Assembly (NCBI RefSeq): GCF_965638725.1 | Contig: NC_134963.1 | Location: 10,258,501-10,322,500, forward strand | Direction of reading: 5' to 3' | DNA length: 64,000 nucleotides | Source of the DNA: Aptenodytes patagonicus | Taxonomy: Eukaryota > Chordata > Aves > Sphenisciformes > Spheniscidae | In this document: in pieces, positions 1 through 10,715 of the stretch | Layout: each line of letters opens with the position of its first letter | Numbering within the stretch: position 1 is the stretch's first letter | Position numbers and translations under genes: made by a program | The notes under the pieces: model-generated | What the model saw: the letters and a program-made list of their open reading frames with translations, nothing else | What the model was told of the DNA's origin: nothing | Database searches by the model: none

Positions 1-117
1 GGTTGCTATGAACCTGAGAGTTGACAGTCCAGAGACCTCTGTGACTTCTGTGACACTGCCATCTCTGAGGTAGAACAAGTCATAAAAAAAAAATGCAGTT
101 TTAAAAATTTTTTTTAC

Positions 118-203
118 CTGGCTTGAACGGCTCTCACACAATGCACAGCGCCAGGGTGGTAAGTACACACACTCCCCTTTTCAATGTCACAGCCATAATC
201 TGT
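118..203 (-). CDS. SUSD2: SUSD2 exon 7 (AMOP domain, partial gene)
   Basis: This 86-base exon has an acceptor ending TTTTTCAG and a donor AG|GTAAAA. It reads [20 protein letters not shown] and onwards, which closely matches the AMOP region of human SUSD2 as I recall it. It joins the previous exon in phase 0 and ends after two bases of a codon. It is the last exon in the window; the rest of the AMOP domain, the VWD and sushi domains and the transmembrane segment must lie beyond position 1. The exon is too short to show as a long ORF. Confidence 0.92.
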
Positions 204-1531
204 CTGAAAAAGATCAATGCTCATGCCTAATGGGGTTCTTTCCCCATTGTCCTTTCTATTTTCATGTCCTCTCCCCACCCTTTGTCTCCGACATATGTGT
301 AAAGTCTAAATGAACTGGCTGCGGCTGTGTGTTGAGTAGCAAGGGATGATAGGAAAAACAGTGAATTTAATACTGAAGTGATTGGAGCAACATGTTAGTC
401 TAACCTGAGCATTTTGCAGTCTATCACAACAGACCTTGAAGAACGGATGCAGCTAGATGCGGAATTCAACTGTAAGTGCATAACAAATACAGATCATGCC
501 AGGCTAAACTTAACTTTTGTCCTATGTTCTTAGACAGAGGCAGTGCAGTAGATCTAATTTTTTTTCTTCATGTGCTTTTAACTATCATTTAAAATACATA
601 TAGAATCATAGAATCATTAAGGTTGGAAAAGACCTCTAAGATCATCGAGTCCAACCGTCGACCCAACACCACCATGCCCACTAAACCGTGTCCCTAAGCA
701 CCTCATCTACTCGTCTTTTAAATACTTCCAGGGATGGGGACTCCACCACTTCCCTGGGCAGCCTGTTCCAACGTTTAACCACTCTTTCAGTAAAGAAATT
801 TTTCCTCATGTCCTCATTTCCTCATATCATGTTTGGAGCTTCATAACCAGGAAAGGATAGTAACAAAACTGCATAACTTTTTTTTTTTTTTAATATGCAT
901 AAACACACTGCTATCATTTGGTATCATAAATAGGAGAGGAAGTTACCCTATCTAGTCCTCAGATCAGCACTGTAAGTGAAAGCGTAGGCTAAATGGCAAT
1001 TGATTTCTTAGCTTTTGTCAGTTCCTTGTTAACAGTGAAGCTGGGAAGGAAGCAGGAGACAGAAAATACTGGATTACAGCTGTGGACTTGAGCTCTGAAG
1101 TACAAGGTGGAAGGGTTTGCAGCAAATTATGATATACTAGGCAGAAATGTGGCCTGCTTCTTCCGGCATGGGATATTGCCTACAAACACAGACTGCCGTC
1201 TTGTAGGATCTCGAAGAAGTCATCCCTGCTCCCAGCGCCACAGAGCTCACTGCCCTCCCTGAGTGTTTTCTGTCTACCACTGGAACTACCGTCTTAATTC
1301 CCTGTTGAAGGTGATTTCCATCTGCTATCCTACAGGCACTTTTTTTATTCATACTACCTGGATAAGCTGTATCTGCCTCTGCCATTTGACACGCTGCTTG
1401 TGCAAATTTAAATATAATTTCATTTCCTTGTAATGACTTTTAGAGAGGGAACAGGGGTGTGAGGGGAGTATGGCATTCCCTAAGCTTCTACTTGGAACCT
1501 TAATAAGCCAGAGGATCGATTAATAACTTAC
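204..1531 (-). other. SUSD2: SUSD2 intron 6
   Basis: Intron with donor CAT|GTAAGT and acceptor TTTTTCAG. It contains a CR1 3' end (separate entry) and a short T run near 879-891. I see no other exon: an open frame at 1137-1385 on the minus strand does not resemble SUSD2. Confidence 0.85.
601..812 (-). mobile_element. CR1 LINE, 3' end fragment
   Basis: Reversed CR1 tail, starting with the terminal repeat AGAATCATAGAATCAT and continuing into the end of the ORF2 coding region. It is nearly the same sequence as the end of the CR1 copy at 9388-10431, so it belongs to the same or a close subfamily. It lies in SUSD2 intron 6 in the same orientation as the gene. Confidence 0.93.
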
Positions 1532-1733
1532 ATGGAACCTGCCAGTGTCAGCTCTTGCCTGTGCCAAGGTGCAAGGGCAATCTATAATTTCTTCCATGAA
1601 GCTTGGAAGCTTCTCCTCCTTTCTGTCCCATTCTATACACTTCGCAGTTGCCCATGCATTTGGGTCATTTCTGAAGTCTTTCCCAAGGTGCCAAGCCAAT
1701 GCATGCTCTGAGCTCCAGATTGATGGAACGTTG
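1532..1733 (-). CDS. SUSD2: SUSD2 exon 6 (start of AMOP domain)
   Basis: This 202-base exon lies between acceptor CTTTTTTTCCAG and donor CAT|GTAAGT. Its first base completes a codon split by the preceding intron. It reads NVPSIWSSEHALAWHL, then CIEW and later DCPCTLAQARADTGRF, matching human SUSD2 at the entry to its AMOP domain (adhesion-associated domain of MUC4 and related proteins), with the AMOP cysteines CIEW and DCPC. It encodes about residues 256-323. The frame is open throughout and joins exon 7 in phase 0. Confidence 0.93.
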
Positions 1734-3608
1734 CTGGAAAAAAAGAGTCAAAAAATAGATCTGATAGCTGAACAAGCACTGTTTAGACAGTAACACTGTA
1801 TCTTAATCACTAACTATAACTACAAAGAATCTTTCAACTTGCGAGTTGTTATTTCATTACAAAGGCCACTGCTTTCTTTTTCCTGCAAAAAGTTACAGTA
1901 AAACAAAATTTTCCTAATTTAGATGGTGACATGACAGCATGCAGCGAGTATGCAATAATCAGAATACATTTTAGCACTTGTGATTCTAGCTTACATGGAT
2001 CTTTTTAGAGACAGGTTTTCTATTCATGCCTTTTCACATCGTAGTTCCATTTATGTGGGGATGGGAATCTCACTAACGGACATCTCCTGAGTTTGATTTT
2101 AATGAGCAAACATTGTACCACCTGGCATGAGAAGGCACATAAACAACGGAGGAAGCAATATGCTGCAGCTGAAAGGAGGAAAAGGAACGTGCTGCAGCTG
2201 GAAGGAGAAAACAAGATAAAGGCCATGAAGGCATTTTGCAACTAATGAAGGAGAAGGAAGAATGGGCCAAGCTGCTAGAGCATAGATGCACCTGAATGCA
2301 AGGCTATAACTGATCTGCAAGCTGCAGATAGCGCGTGTACACTTCTGCTTGCCATGAAAGATGCGATCAAAGAGCAATTAAGGTCTTTGGCTGATGCTTG
2401 CCAGAGTCCATGCTGCTTAAACCCCAAAACATTTAGGCCAGAATGAAGAATGTCTGGATTCTCTAACAAAAACCTAACCCTGTGCCCCAGTAGTATCAGG
2501 CCTGATGGTAATAGATAGGGAGAAAGCATTCAGAATCCTTGAAGTGTTCCAAGGCTACTCTGCTTTCCACCCGTGAAAAAATACCATACACGAAGTGTAA
2601 TAAAAAACCCCTCTAGAAAGATAAAAGGTTACCCTTCTATGGGTAGCCACTCCTAAATGCTAAAAAAGGTTCTGATGTATTAGTAATATGTTCTAACACT
2701 GAAGAGGTGGCATTTATACATTCACAGGGGTTATGCCATCTACATCAAAAACTGCAGACGTGTGGGAGAATAATGAAGGAACATCTACCCAAGCTCAGAA
2801 TATGTATGGAGCACTTACAGAGGTAAATCACCAAAAATCATGGGGAAATATACAATGAAATAAAAGGAAGTGGGCATAAAATCTGTAGGAATGCAAAGAC
2901 CTGCATACAAAATAGAAAAAAAATTAAATGCAGAGGAAGGCTTGTGGCTGCAGTGACAAAAGGTCCACAATTAAGGCCTCCTCCACAGTTGTGACAAAAG
3001 AAATCAGCAGGTCCTAGCTTGCCAAGGGTACTGGGTTTGCCTGGGGTGGGGTAATTTTCTCCATAGCAGCCCATGGTGCCATGTTTTAGATTTGTGACCA
3101 AAACAGTGCTGATAACACACCAACGTTTTAGCTATTCCCAAACAGTGCTTGCACAGCATCGAGGCCTTCTCTGTTTCTCACACTGGCCCCCAGGGAGTAG
3201 GATAGGGGTTGGCAAGAAGCTAGGAGGGAACCCAGCTGTGACACCCGACCCAAATTGACCAAAGGTATATTCCATGCCATAGACCATTGTGCTCAGCGAT
3301 AAAACCGCGGGGGAATTTTTCCAAAGCAGCCCTTACTGGGTGACTGACTGGGCATCGGTCTGCTTGTGGGAGGTGGTGAACCATTGCCTTTGCATTACTT
3401 CCTCCGTGCCCATGCCCCTCTTTACTTAGTAAACTGTCTTTATCTCGACCCATGAGTTTTTCTCACTTTTGCCGTTCCAATTCTCTCCCCATTTTTTCAT
3501 GTGAAATATAGCCTGAGTCCCAGTTTTAAACATCAAAGGAGACAGCAGCTTTAATACAGGAAGCAATAATAAGGTACCTATGATAAATGAATGTTGTGAT
3601 GTACTTGC
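1734..3608 (-). other. SUSD2: SUSD2 intron 5 (GC-AG type)
   Basis: The reading frame joins only if the donor is AG|GCAAGT, a strong consensus for the rare GC-AG class. The intron contains an ERVL-type LTR (about 3028-3515). Around 2098-2250 the plus strand reads as a lysine/arginine-rich decayed frame of unknown origin. Nothing else is recognised. Confidence 0.8.
3028..3515 (+). mobile_element. Avian ERVL-type LTR fragment, 3' end missing
   Basis: The order of segments matches a common avian ERVL-type LTR: TACTGGGTTTGCCTGGGGTG near the start, AACAGTGCTGATAACACA, CCAAAGGTATATTCCATGCC, TAAACTGTCTTTATCTCGAC and a GAGTTTTTCTCACTTTTGCC block. The same blocks occur in the LTR at 17674-18201. The usual terminal segment is absent after about 3515. 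No retroviral coding sequence adjoins it. Confidence 0.8.
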
Positions 3609-3783
3609 CTCTGCCCGTCACAATAGTTGCTGGGTGTAATTCTCAAAATTCCAAAGTCCCACGTACTGTAATTTCCTTTAGCAGGTACAGGAATGAAAGA
3701 AAAATTCCCAGTATTGGGGATTTCTTTTGCCAAAGTATAAAGATATTTCCATTGGGCCAACCAGTTTTCCGAGTAACTATCAC
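3609..3783 (-). CDS. SUSD2: SUSD2 exon 5
   Basis: This 175-base exon has acceptor TATGTGACAG and a GC-type donor AG|GCAAGT. It reads DSYSENWLAQWKYLYTLAKE and ends ITPSNYCDGQ, matching human SUSD2 in order and spacing. It encodes about residues 198-255. Potential N-glycosylation sites are seen at NFSF and NYST. Using GCAAGT keeps the protein length equal to the human alignment across the junction; the GT three bases downstream would shift the frame. Confidence 0.92.
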
Positions 3784-4025
3784 CTGTCACATAGAGGAAG
3801 AAAATCATTTCGGACGCTGGAAAAGGACCGTTACCACAAGACTGACATTAGATGTCTCCACCCATACGTAAATGAAGAGGAAAAGCTGACATTATTGTAA
3901 TGATTTATTTATACTTGCAGATCTCTTCTTGAGGGCTCAGTGAAAGTGATCGCATGATGTGCAGAGCTCTGCGCCTGTTACACGTGATGACTGCTTGTGC
4001 ACAGGTAGGAAAAGTGTCACTTTAC

Positions 4026-4193
4026 CTGTTTCCTGGTATCCCCAGACTTCTATGTTGATGCTGGTTACTGCAAGTGCCTGGTGTGCCCAGGTAAGGGTTA
4101 AGTTTCCATCAGTGTTGGGGGTGCCATAGTATTGCCATTTTGTCTCATTTACCAACGTGCATTTTTCTCCATCCGAAACTTTGCTGTGATGTA
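4026..4193 (-). CDS. SUSD2: SUSD2 exon 4
   Basis: This 168-base exon has acceptor TTCTGTAATGCAG and donor ACAG|GTAAAG, with both ends after one codon base. It reads [20 protein letters not shown], then [16 protein letters not shown] and [10 protein letters not shown], a close match to human SUSD2 (which has VNETRWQYYGTANTSGNLSL). It encodes about residues 142-197. Potential N-glycosylation sites are NET and NLT. Confidence 0.94.
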
Positions 4194-4694
4194 CTGCATT
4201 ACAGAACAGAAAAAAAAGATTAATGACATTTCTGCTTTGCATAGCCCTGAACAGGTGCCACTATATTACTGAAGATTTAGCAGTATTTCCCCTGTGTATG
4301 TTTTCTAACAGGATGCGTGATATGAAAAGAGTAAGCTGAAGCTGAGACAACGCAACCCTTACTAATGTCTGTAGTCCTTAGATTACAACACCATGATGCA
4401 GTTATTTTCCGATAGGAGTAGCTACGAGAAGGGAACTGTTTTGGTCAACCTAATTTTTAAGCAGGACTTTTTATGAGTTAATGCTGCTGCTGCTGTATAG
4501 CAGCAGAACTCAATTGCTGGAAAGTTCATCTCTCAAAATATGAATTAACACGAGGGCAGCAAGAATGACTTTTCTGAGGTCAAACAGCCTGTTAAGGAAG
4601 AAGAAATGATCAAAAGGGAAAGGCTTATATAATCTTGCATCCCTGGAGCAAGAATATAGAAAGAAGAGGGATACTGTAGATTTAGGTAAGTAAC
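4194..4694 (-). other. SUSD2: SUSD2 intron 3
   Basis: 501 bases between donor TCAG|GTTACTT and acceptor AATGCAG. The donor is weak, but it is the only one that keeps both frame and homology. Nothing else is seen. Intron 4 (3784-4025, 242 bases) is likewise featureless. Confidence 0.8.
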
Positions 4695-4846
4695 CTGATA
4701 ACCAAGTTCCAGAGTATGGAAATGTCAGCCCAGCATCTGTAGAAACTTCAAAAGGGATGAAACCAGTCTCATACAGCAATGGGGAGATGCAGTGGGCTTT
4801 TCCATCCGTAGCAACATAGCCACTGGTATTGATTTTCTTCTTGAAC
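4695..4846 (-). CDS. SUSD2: SUSD2 exon 3
   Basis: This 152-base exon has acceptor ACATCAACAG, and its first base completes an arginine codon begun in exon 2. It reads FKKKINTSGYVATDGKAHCI, then SPLLYETGFIPFEVSTDAG and SGTWLS, matching human SUSD2 ([20 protein letters not shown] and GTWLA). It encodes about residues 91-141, an extracellular region between the SMB and AMOP domains. NTS is a potential glycosylation site. The donor (TCAG|GTTACTTACC) is weak. Confidence 0.92.
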
Positions 4847-6217
4847 CTGTTGATGTTGAAAACACTTTTCAGTGTCACCATTGAGAGAAGGAAAATTCTG
4901 AATGTCTCAGTTGTGTTTCATTAAGCAACCTTGTGTCATGTGTAGATCATTCCAAGTCCCGTGGCTGTTTTGCTTGTAGCAGTGAATATAAACTGGAAAA
5001 ATTCATGTGTACTTTGTGCTTATTACACCAGTGTGGATTCTGCTGTGCACTGCACAAATACACAGCAACCTGCAAGCCTTAGATTCACTGTTTAATTACT
5101 GGGGGAGAGGGGCATGTTAAATTAGCAACAAATAGCAAAGGGACAGCAGGAAGACAAAGGTGATGTTATAGGATTAATAGGATTACAGGGTGGCTAGCAT
5201 TGACCATGACATGCAGGCATTGCAAATTTCTGGTTTTGTGGGGGTTTTTTTGCTGGTAAGTCCTGTGAATACAACAAAAGTAATTTCATGCTGTTCTCAA
5301 ATTTCTGTTGCAAAGATTAACTCAGAACTCATTGCTCATGATTTAACTATCTGCTTCTAGTTAGGGCTCTTGCCCGGTGCGCTAAAGTGTAATCACACCC
5401 ATGACTCTTCAGGATTGATGCATGGTGACTGCATAGCTACTCCGAGTACCACAGGGAGCTGGGGCCTGCCAGGAAGCAGTACCTTTGCTTGTCTGCACTG
5501 ACGTTTGTATTGGCTATGATAATGCAACTGTGCAGGTAATTTCAAGTACACAGTTGGGTTCTACAGAATGAATGCCTTGGTCAAAGGTTTTTCCGATGAA
5601 GAACTAAAAACCTTTTCAGGTGCTGCTACCCAGATGGGAAGGACTCCAAAATCTCACTCAGAGCCTTTTGTGGAAAGAATGTCAGGACATCGGGGTCAGT
5701 AAAATTCAGTGTACCGTATGTATTGCACGTGTGACACATGTACCTAAGTGTGACACAGGCTGACGCGCTTAGGATCACAGCTTTGTCTTACAGGAAAAAG
5801 ATAAGGTGTCCTACCTACGTTTCTTTCTTGTTGCTTTCTCATTCAGATTAAGAAATGAATACTTTTTCACAAAATGGAAATGCTAAAAAAATATTGACAA
5901 CAAAGAGCCCTGAAAGGAAGCTCTTTTAGAAAAGTCACTGGTTTGATATGTTAAGGGAAGAACTAGCAGAGTAATGATTGTATCGCACAATAACTCGACC
6001 TAAATGAAATGATCTTGTGTAGAAATACAGACAACATGTATCCTTGAGGGTGAGGGTTAGCAGAACCTTTCTGTGTTTCAGGATTCTGACAACTTTACAA
6101 AGTAAGTTTTCACTCCTGTATAGACAAGTCTTGTTTTGTGGTAATTACCTGTTGTCGGAAAGTGAGATTAGAAAGATTCACCTCCCTTTGGCAGAAGAAT
6201 ATAAAATCATGGCCCAC
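4847..6217 (-). other. SUSD2: SUSD2 intron 2
   Basis: Intron with donor TGCAG|GTGGGCC and acceptor ATCAACAG. I see no exon, mobile element or RNA gene in it. Confidence 0.8.
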
Positions 6218-6422
6218 CTGCACGTTAGCACAGAAGAGGCATTAAAAGCTGTATTTTCAATCAAAAAGTCTTTGCCTCCCATCAGAGATCCTGAGTATGG
6301 AGAAATTTGAAGACAAAATTCTTTATAATCAGGACAGCAAATCCCCAAGGACTGGCACGTCACCTGGCAAGAACAGGTACCAAGCAGCTCCCCACATCGG
6401 TGTGAGCAAGAGTCTTGAGCTC
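6218..6422 (-). CDS. SUSD2: SUSD2 exon 2 (somatomedin-B domain)
   Basis: This 205-base exon has acceptor TTTAACAAG and donor TGCAG|GTGGGC. It begins GAQDSCSHRCGELLGTCSCQ and continues VTCQSLGICCPDYKEFC, then ISPYSGSLMGGKDF. The segment holds eight cysteines (residues 28, 32, 39, 41, 45, 51, 52 and 59) in the CC-pair pattern of a somatomedin-B domain. Human SUSD2 has the same domain followed by LPYSGSMMGGKDF. It encodes about residues 23-91. The mature protein should begin near Gly23-Gln25. NAS is a potential glycosylation site. Confidence 0.95.
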
Positions 6423-8811
6423 CTTGTTAAAGGAAGAAAAAAACATAGTCAGGAATGTTATTGAACTCTTCTAGATGTTCTCTGAAACAGAAGTACATCA
6501 TCTAAAGGACTACTGTAAATAAATGAAGTAGGCTGGTTGTGTTAGTTTAGGAGTGTATTTAGGTGAAGGCTGTAATTACCTGCCTGTTAAGGTTGCTCCA
6601 TTTTGAATAGAAAAATATACTTATTTACCCCCCAGCCAGTACATAATTTCACCAACTCCATGGGTATTTTTACATCTAATAAAAAGATAAATCCCCAGAG
6701 AAGCCCCTCGGCGAGTGTCACTAATTGTGTTTATTTCTGAGAGTAGGTCTTAAGCAAACCAGAATGGGGTCCCGTCACTGTCAACCCTGTACGGGAATCA
6801 ATGAGGACGGAAGGCTAGCGCTTTTGGATGAATGGAAAGCTAATGTTAGCGACAAAGCATGCTCCAATATGAGATTATGAAAAGCTACTGAAATATCTTT
6901 CTTCTGTGCATTTTATTTGAGTCTAACCTTAACAAGGTAGCTGGTAAGATGACTAGGCACACAGTCAGATGACTAGGCCCTTGGCTTAGGTCTGGCTGAG
7001 GTCTAGCTGAACAGACCATGAGTAATTACTGGACATGAGATGAAAAATTGCTCAACACAAATAAAACACTGAGAAGTTGACAGACGTTACAGTAACACTG
7101 TGAGGAACAGCTGGATTTCACAAACAGTTAAGGGGGAGTTAAGTGAGATGGACAAGCTGCACAGACAACTGGGAGCACTGAGGACCTTTTGGGGAGTGGA
7201 ATCTTGCAAGGGCAACACTGCTTGGGTAACTATATCAGTAATACCATGCAAAGCTGAGATGACCTGGGTAAGTATCAGAAATTCTAAATTTGGACACGGA
7301 TGTAGCAAAATTGGGACCAATGATGAAAAAGTAATCAGGGGAGGGTTGCTTATTCGGGAGGACACAAACAAAAAGAAAGGGAGGGGTCAAGGTGGATGGT
7401 GAAGAACAAGCATGAGAAAATGGAGAGAAGGGAACATAAAAGGAACCAGTCACACATAAACAAGCTGCTGGTCAGTACGTTTCTCTGACTGAGCCCTGCA
7501 CCTCATCACCATAGCCATTTTATTAAATCCTGTTGCTATTTTCTGTATCACCTTGCTCTCGTGTGTGCGTGCACACACACATGTTGTAGTGGTAAGTGAA
7601 CTTCAGGATGAACTAGCCAGTCAGAAGAAGACCTGCACCTGGAAAGACCCAAGGTCTGAGCTGTTGACCATGTAAGGGACTTGGGATCTGGGCTTAGCTA
7701 ATAGGCAAATTTAAAGCCTATGCTAGCATGCAAGATACCTGTGAATGTGGTGGGTCTGTGAATCTGGAGAGAAAGGGTGTGTTTGTGTTTTTGCTAGTGA
7801 CCTTCCAGTGTGATCAGCTGGAGAGGAGGAACAGAACTGGGTGGTGTGCGGGTCTGTGGGAGTGCTGTCTGTGTTTATTTGGGTGCCAGTAAAAGCACTG
7901 CTCTGTGTTCGCCTGCGTGGCTGGCTGTGTTCATGTGGTGGGTGTAGTATGTGTATCTGCCTCTTTGCAATAGAGGCTCAGCCTCCATACTGGCTGGACC
8001 TACAAACAGGATCAGCAGTATCCACATCTGTGGGACTGAGACAGGAAGAATTTTCTGAATCTGAGAGTACAGCAGATCTGATTCTAGTGGATTGGGAAGG
8101 AGAAATCTACTGCATCCCAAAAGCTGCTGGATTCACCTACTCCTCCAAGGTCGTTAACAATGTATGAACAAGACTATGAGAGGAAGAAAGAATTTACGGT
8201 CGCCCCTCATGGAGCTTAGGAGCAATTGCTTGCAGTTCCAGGTATGTCAGCTTCTGTCAAAATGAGGAGAAAATGTCACTGAGTGTTGTTTTGTGTATGG
8301 GGTGGGGGGACAGGGAGGGCTGTTTGGTTTTTTGTAGGGTGGAGAGATCAAAAAAAGGAAAAGGTAGTAAAATCTCTCTCTCTCTTTCTCTCTCTCTGCT
8401 GGCTGTCCTCCTTTATCCTGGGATAATATGTGGGTGTGTGGCAGGAAAGAACAGGAATGGTAGCGAGTCAGAAATAAAAGTCAGCCTTCATTCTATACCA
8501 GAAAACCTGCCTGTGATGGAGGTAGAAATGCTTGTTCAATATAGGGAGCTAGAAAGTTGTTCTGTGTCTTTAAAAATATTTACTGCATTCTCCAGATTGT
8601 CTGTTTACTTACAGAAAAGATCCACTGTCCTACTGGAAATTACAGAGGAAGGGGTTGAAAATGACACCGTGCCGGTAAAAGCCAGCTCGTGTGCCTTTGC
8701 TTTAGCTTGTACAAATGGTATCAGTAATTTCTTACCGAGGTGTGTATTCTGAAGTTCAGAAGTCAAAAAAGTTTGTAGTTAAAAGCAGCAAAATTTTTGA
8801 AAGTCACTCAC
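6423..8811 (-). other. SUSD2: SUSD2 intron 1
   Basis: Intron with a strong donor GCAG|GTGAGTG and acceptor AACAAG. It contains a CT microsatellite (about 8372-8398). Around 7430-7570 a stretch with an ACATAAAAG box and a TTTTATTAAATCC block looks LTR-like, but I could not place it in a family. Open frames at 7841-8167 and 8273-8752 on the plus strand match nothing I know. Confidence 0.75.
8372..8398 (+). repeat. (CT)n microsatellite
   Basis: A run of CTCTCTCTCTCT with one TTT interruption, inside SUSD2 intron 1. Confidence 0.9.
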
Positions 8812-8878
8812 CTGCATTCCAAAGAGCAGTGAGGGTGAAGAGAATGAAGAGAGAAACATCTATGCCAACGAATTTCAT
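8812..8878 (-). CDS. SUSD2: SUSD2 exon 1 (start codon and signal peptide)
   Basis: SUSD2 is a type I membrane protein whose large extracellular part carries somatomedin-B, AMOP, VWD and sushi domains; it takes part in cell adhesion and is used as a mesenchymal stem-cell surface marker (family knowledge). The exon encodes MKFVGIDVSLFILFTLTALW followed by NA and the first base of a Gly codon: a short basic start, a hydrophobic core and a small-residue end, as in a signal peptide. The strong donor GCAG|GTGAGTG joins exon 2 in phase to give AGAQDSC. Coding lengths of exons 1-7 (67, 205, 152, 168, 175, 202 and 86) give a single open frame of 351 codons plus two bases. I chose this ATG because it opens the hydrophobic segment and sits just downstream of a TATA box. 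Confidence 0.92.
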
Positions 8879-8940
8879 GTTTTGCCCAGATGGTTCAGGA
8901 TGGCTGATTGTGATAGCCTTTGTGCCTGTCCCGGAAAAGC

Positions 8941-8948
8941 CTTTTATA
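8941..8948 (-). promoter_or_regulatory. SUSD2: TATA box of SUSD2
   Basis: TATAAAAG on the minus strand, 62 bases upstream of the SUSD2 start codon. Transcription would be expected to start about 30 bases downstream, near 8917, giving a 5' leader of roughly 40 bases. The surrounding DNA is not CpG-rich, consistent with a tissue-restricted TATA promoter. Confidence 0.65.
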
Positions 8949-9387
8949 GAAACACGTGTCCAGAAATAAACGAGATTTTCACTGTCCAAAGGTTTGTTGT
9001 AAATTACTGAAGCAAAACAAATCGAAGGAGATGCTCCTCTTCAGAGGTCATTTCCGATTCAGGAAAAGATGGAGGGGGTGGGGGAGGTAGTCAGTAGAAC
9101 TCCTACACATCATTTTAATAGTTTTTCTGAAATGGAAGATGTGTGGTTTTTTTACAAGCATTTCTGCTCCAAAGTTCAAGACCATGGGGTGATTGGCACA
9201 AGGTGTACGTTTTAATTTTATTGAAGGAACTAAAAACAGTTATCAGTAAGAACAACAATAAAGAATAGATGCTGACAGTACAGTTTTGTTCAGGAGATAA
9301 TGAGATGTTGAGAAAGCACATTTACTGCACAGTATGTGCCGGCATGAGGGTTGTAAATGAGAGAGGTAAAAAGATTCTGACCAAGGT
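8949..9387. other. SUSD2 upstream region, no gene seen
   Basis: AT-rich DNA between the SUSD2 promoter and the CR1 insertion. I see no gene; a short G-rich stretch occurs near 9070-9090. Confidence 0.6.
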
Positions 9388-10431
9388 ATAATTGGACGGC
9401 CGGGCCCAGAGTTGCGGTGAATGGAGCTAAATCCAGCCGGCGGCCGGTCACGAGTGGTGTTCCCCAGGGCTCAGTTTTGGGACCGGTCTTGTTCAATATC
9501 TTTATCGATGATCTGGATGAGGGGATCGAGTGCACCCTCAGTAAGTTTGCAGACGACACCAAGTTGGGCGGGAGCGTTGATCTGCTCGAGGGTAGGAAGG
9601 CTCTGCAGAGGGACCTGGACAGGCTGGATCGATGGGCCGAGGCCAACTGTATGAGGTTCAACAAGGCCAAGTGCCGGGTCCTGCACTTCGGCCACAACAA
9701 CCCCATGCAGCGCTACAGGCTTGGGGAAGAGTGGCTGGAAAGCTGCCCAGCAGAGAAGGACCTGGGGGTGTTGGTCGACAGCCGGCTGAACATGAGCCGG
9801 CAGTGTGCCCAGGCGGCCAAGAAGGCCAATGGCATCCTGGCCTGTATCAGAAATAGTGTGGCCAGCAGGAGTAGGGAAGTGATCGTGCCCCTGTACTCAG
9901 CACTGGTGAGGCCGCACCTCGAATACTGTGTTCAGTTTTGGGCCCCTCACTACAAGAAGGACGTCGAGGTGCTGGAGCGTGTCCAGAGAAGGGCAACGAG
10001 GCTGGTGAGGGGTCTGGAGAACAAGTCCTCTGAGGAGCGGCTGAGGGAACTGGGGTTGTTTAGCCTGGAGAAAAGGAGGCTGAGGGGAGACCTCATCGCT
10101 CTCTACAACCACCTGAAAGGAGGTTGTAGCGAGGTGGGGGTCGGTCTCTTCTCCCAGGTAACAAGCGATAGGATGAGAGGAAATGGCCTCAAGTTGCGCC
10201 AGGGGAGGTTTAGATTGGACATGAGGAAAAATTTCTTTACTGAAAGAGTGGTTAAACATTGGACCAGGCTGCCCAGGGAGGTGGTTGAGTCACCATCCCT
10301 GGAGGTATTTAAAAGACGAGTAGATGAGGCGCTTAGGGACGTGGTTTAGTGGGCATGGTGGTGTTGGGTTGATGGTTGGACTCAATGATCTTAGAGGTCT
10401 TTTCCAACCTTAATGATTCTATGGTTCTATG
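9388..10431 (+). mobile_element. CR1 LINE, 5'-truncated, with open reverse-transcriptase frame
   Basis: CR1 is the dominant LINE of birds. The copy carries the last third of ORF2. From 9417 to 10349 the frame is uninterrupted for 310 codons and includes [20 protein letters not shown] and the catalytic FADD motif (KFADDTKL) of the palm domain, followed by the conserved [16 protein letters not shown] segment. It ends with the typical 3' tail and the repeat ATGATTCTATGGTTCTATG. It lacks the 5' part (endonuclease and start of ORF2), so it cannot move by itself. The open frame suggests a fairly recent insertion. Confidence 0.96.
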
Positions 10432-10715
10432 AAAACAGTGACATGATGTTAGAGCAATGAAACAGACTACAGAAGCTTTCGACAGAAGCGCAAAGACATT
10501 CTGGCAAGGAAGTAGAGCAGAGCTGAGGCGGTAACAGTCACAGTGTAACTATTTGTTCCAATAGCAGAACGGGAACTTTATGATGGAGGGGTTTTAGGGG
10601 ATACTGAAAACAATGCTAAACTTAGAAGTTTATTTGAAAGGCATTCAGGTAAAGAAAAGGATGTGCAATGGCAGCAGTGGGCCCAACTTCAGAAAAAATG
10701 GAGTATAGGGTATAG

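Noticed and set aside
1545-1793. Plus-strand 82-codon frame
   Set aside because: It is the antisense shadow of SUSD2 exon 6, which has clean splice sites and homology on the minus strand.
9290-10259. Minus-strand frames across the CR1 element
   Set aside because: They are antisense shadows of the CR1 reverse-transcriptase frame.
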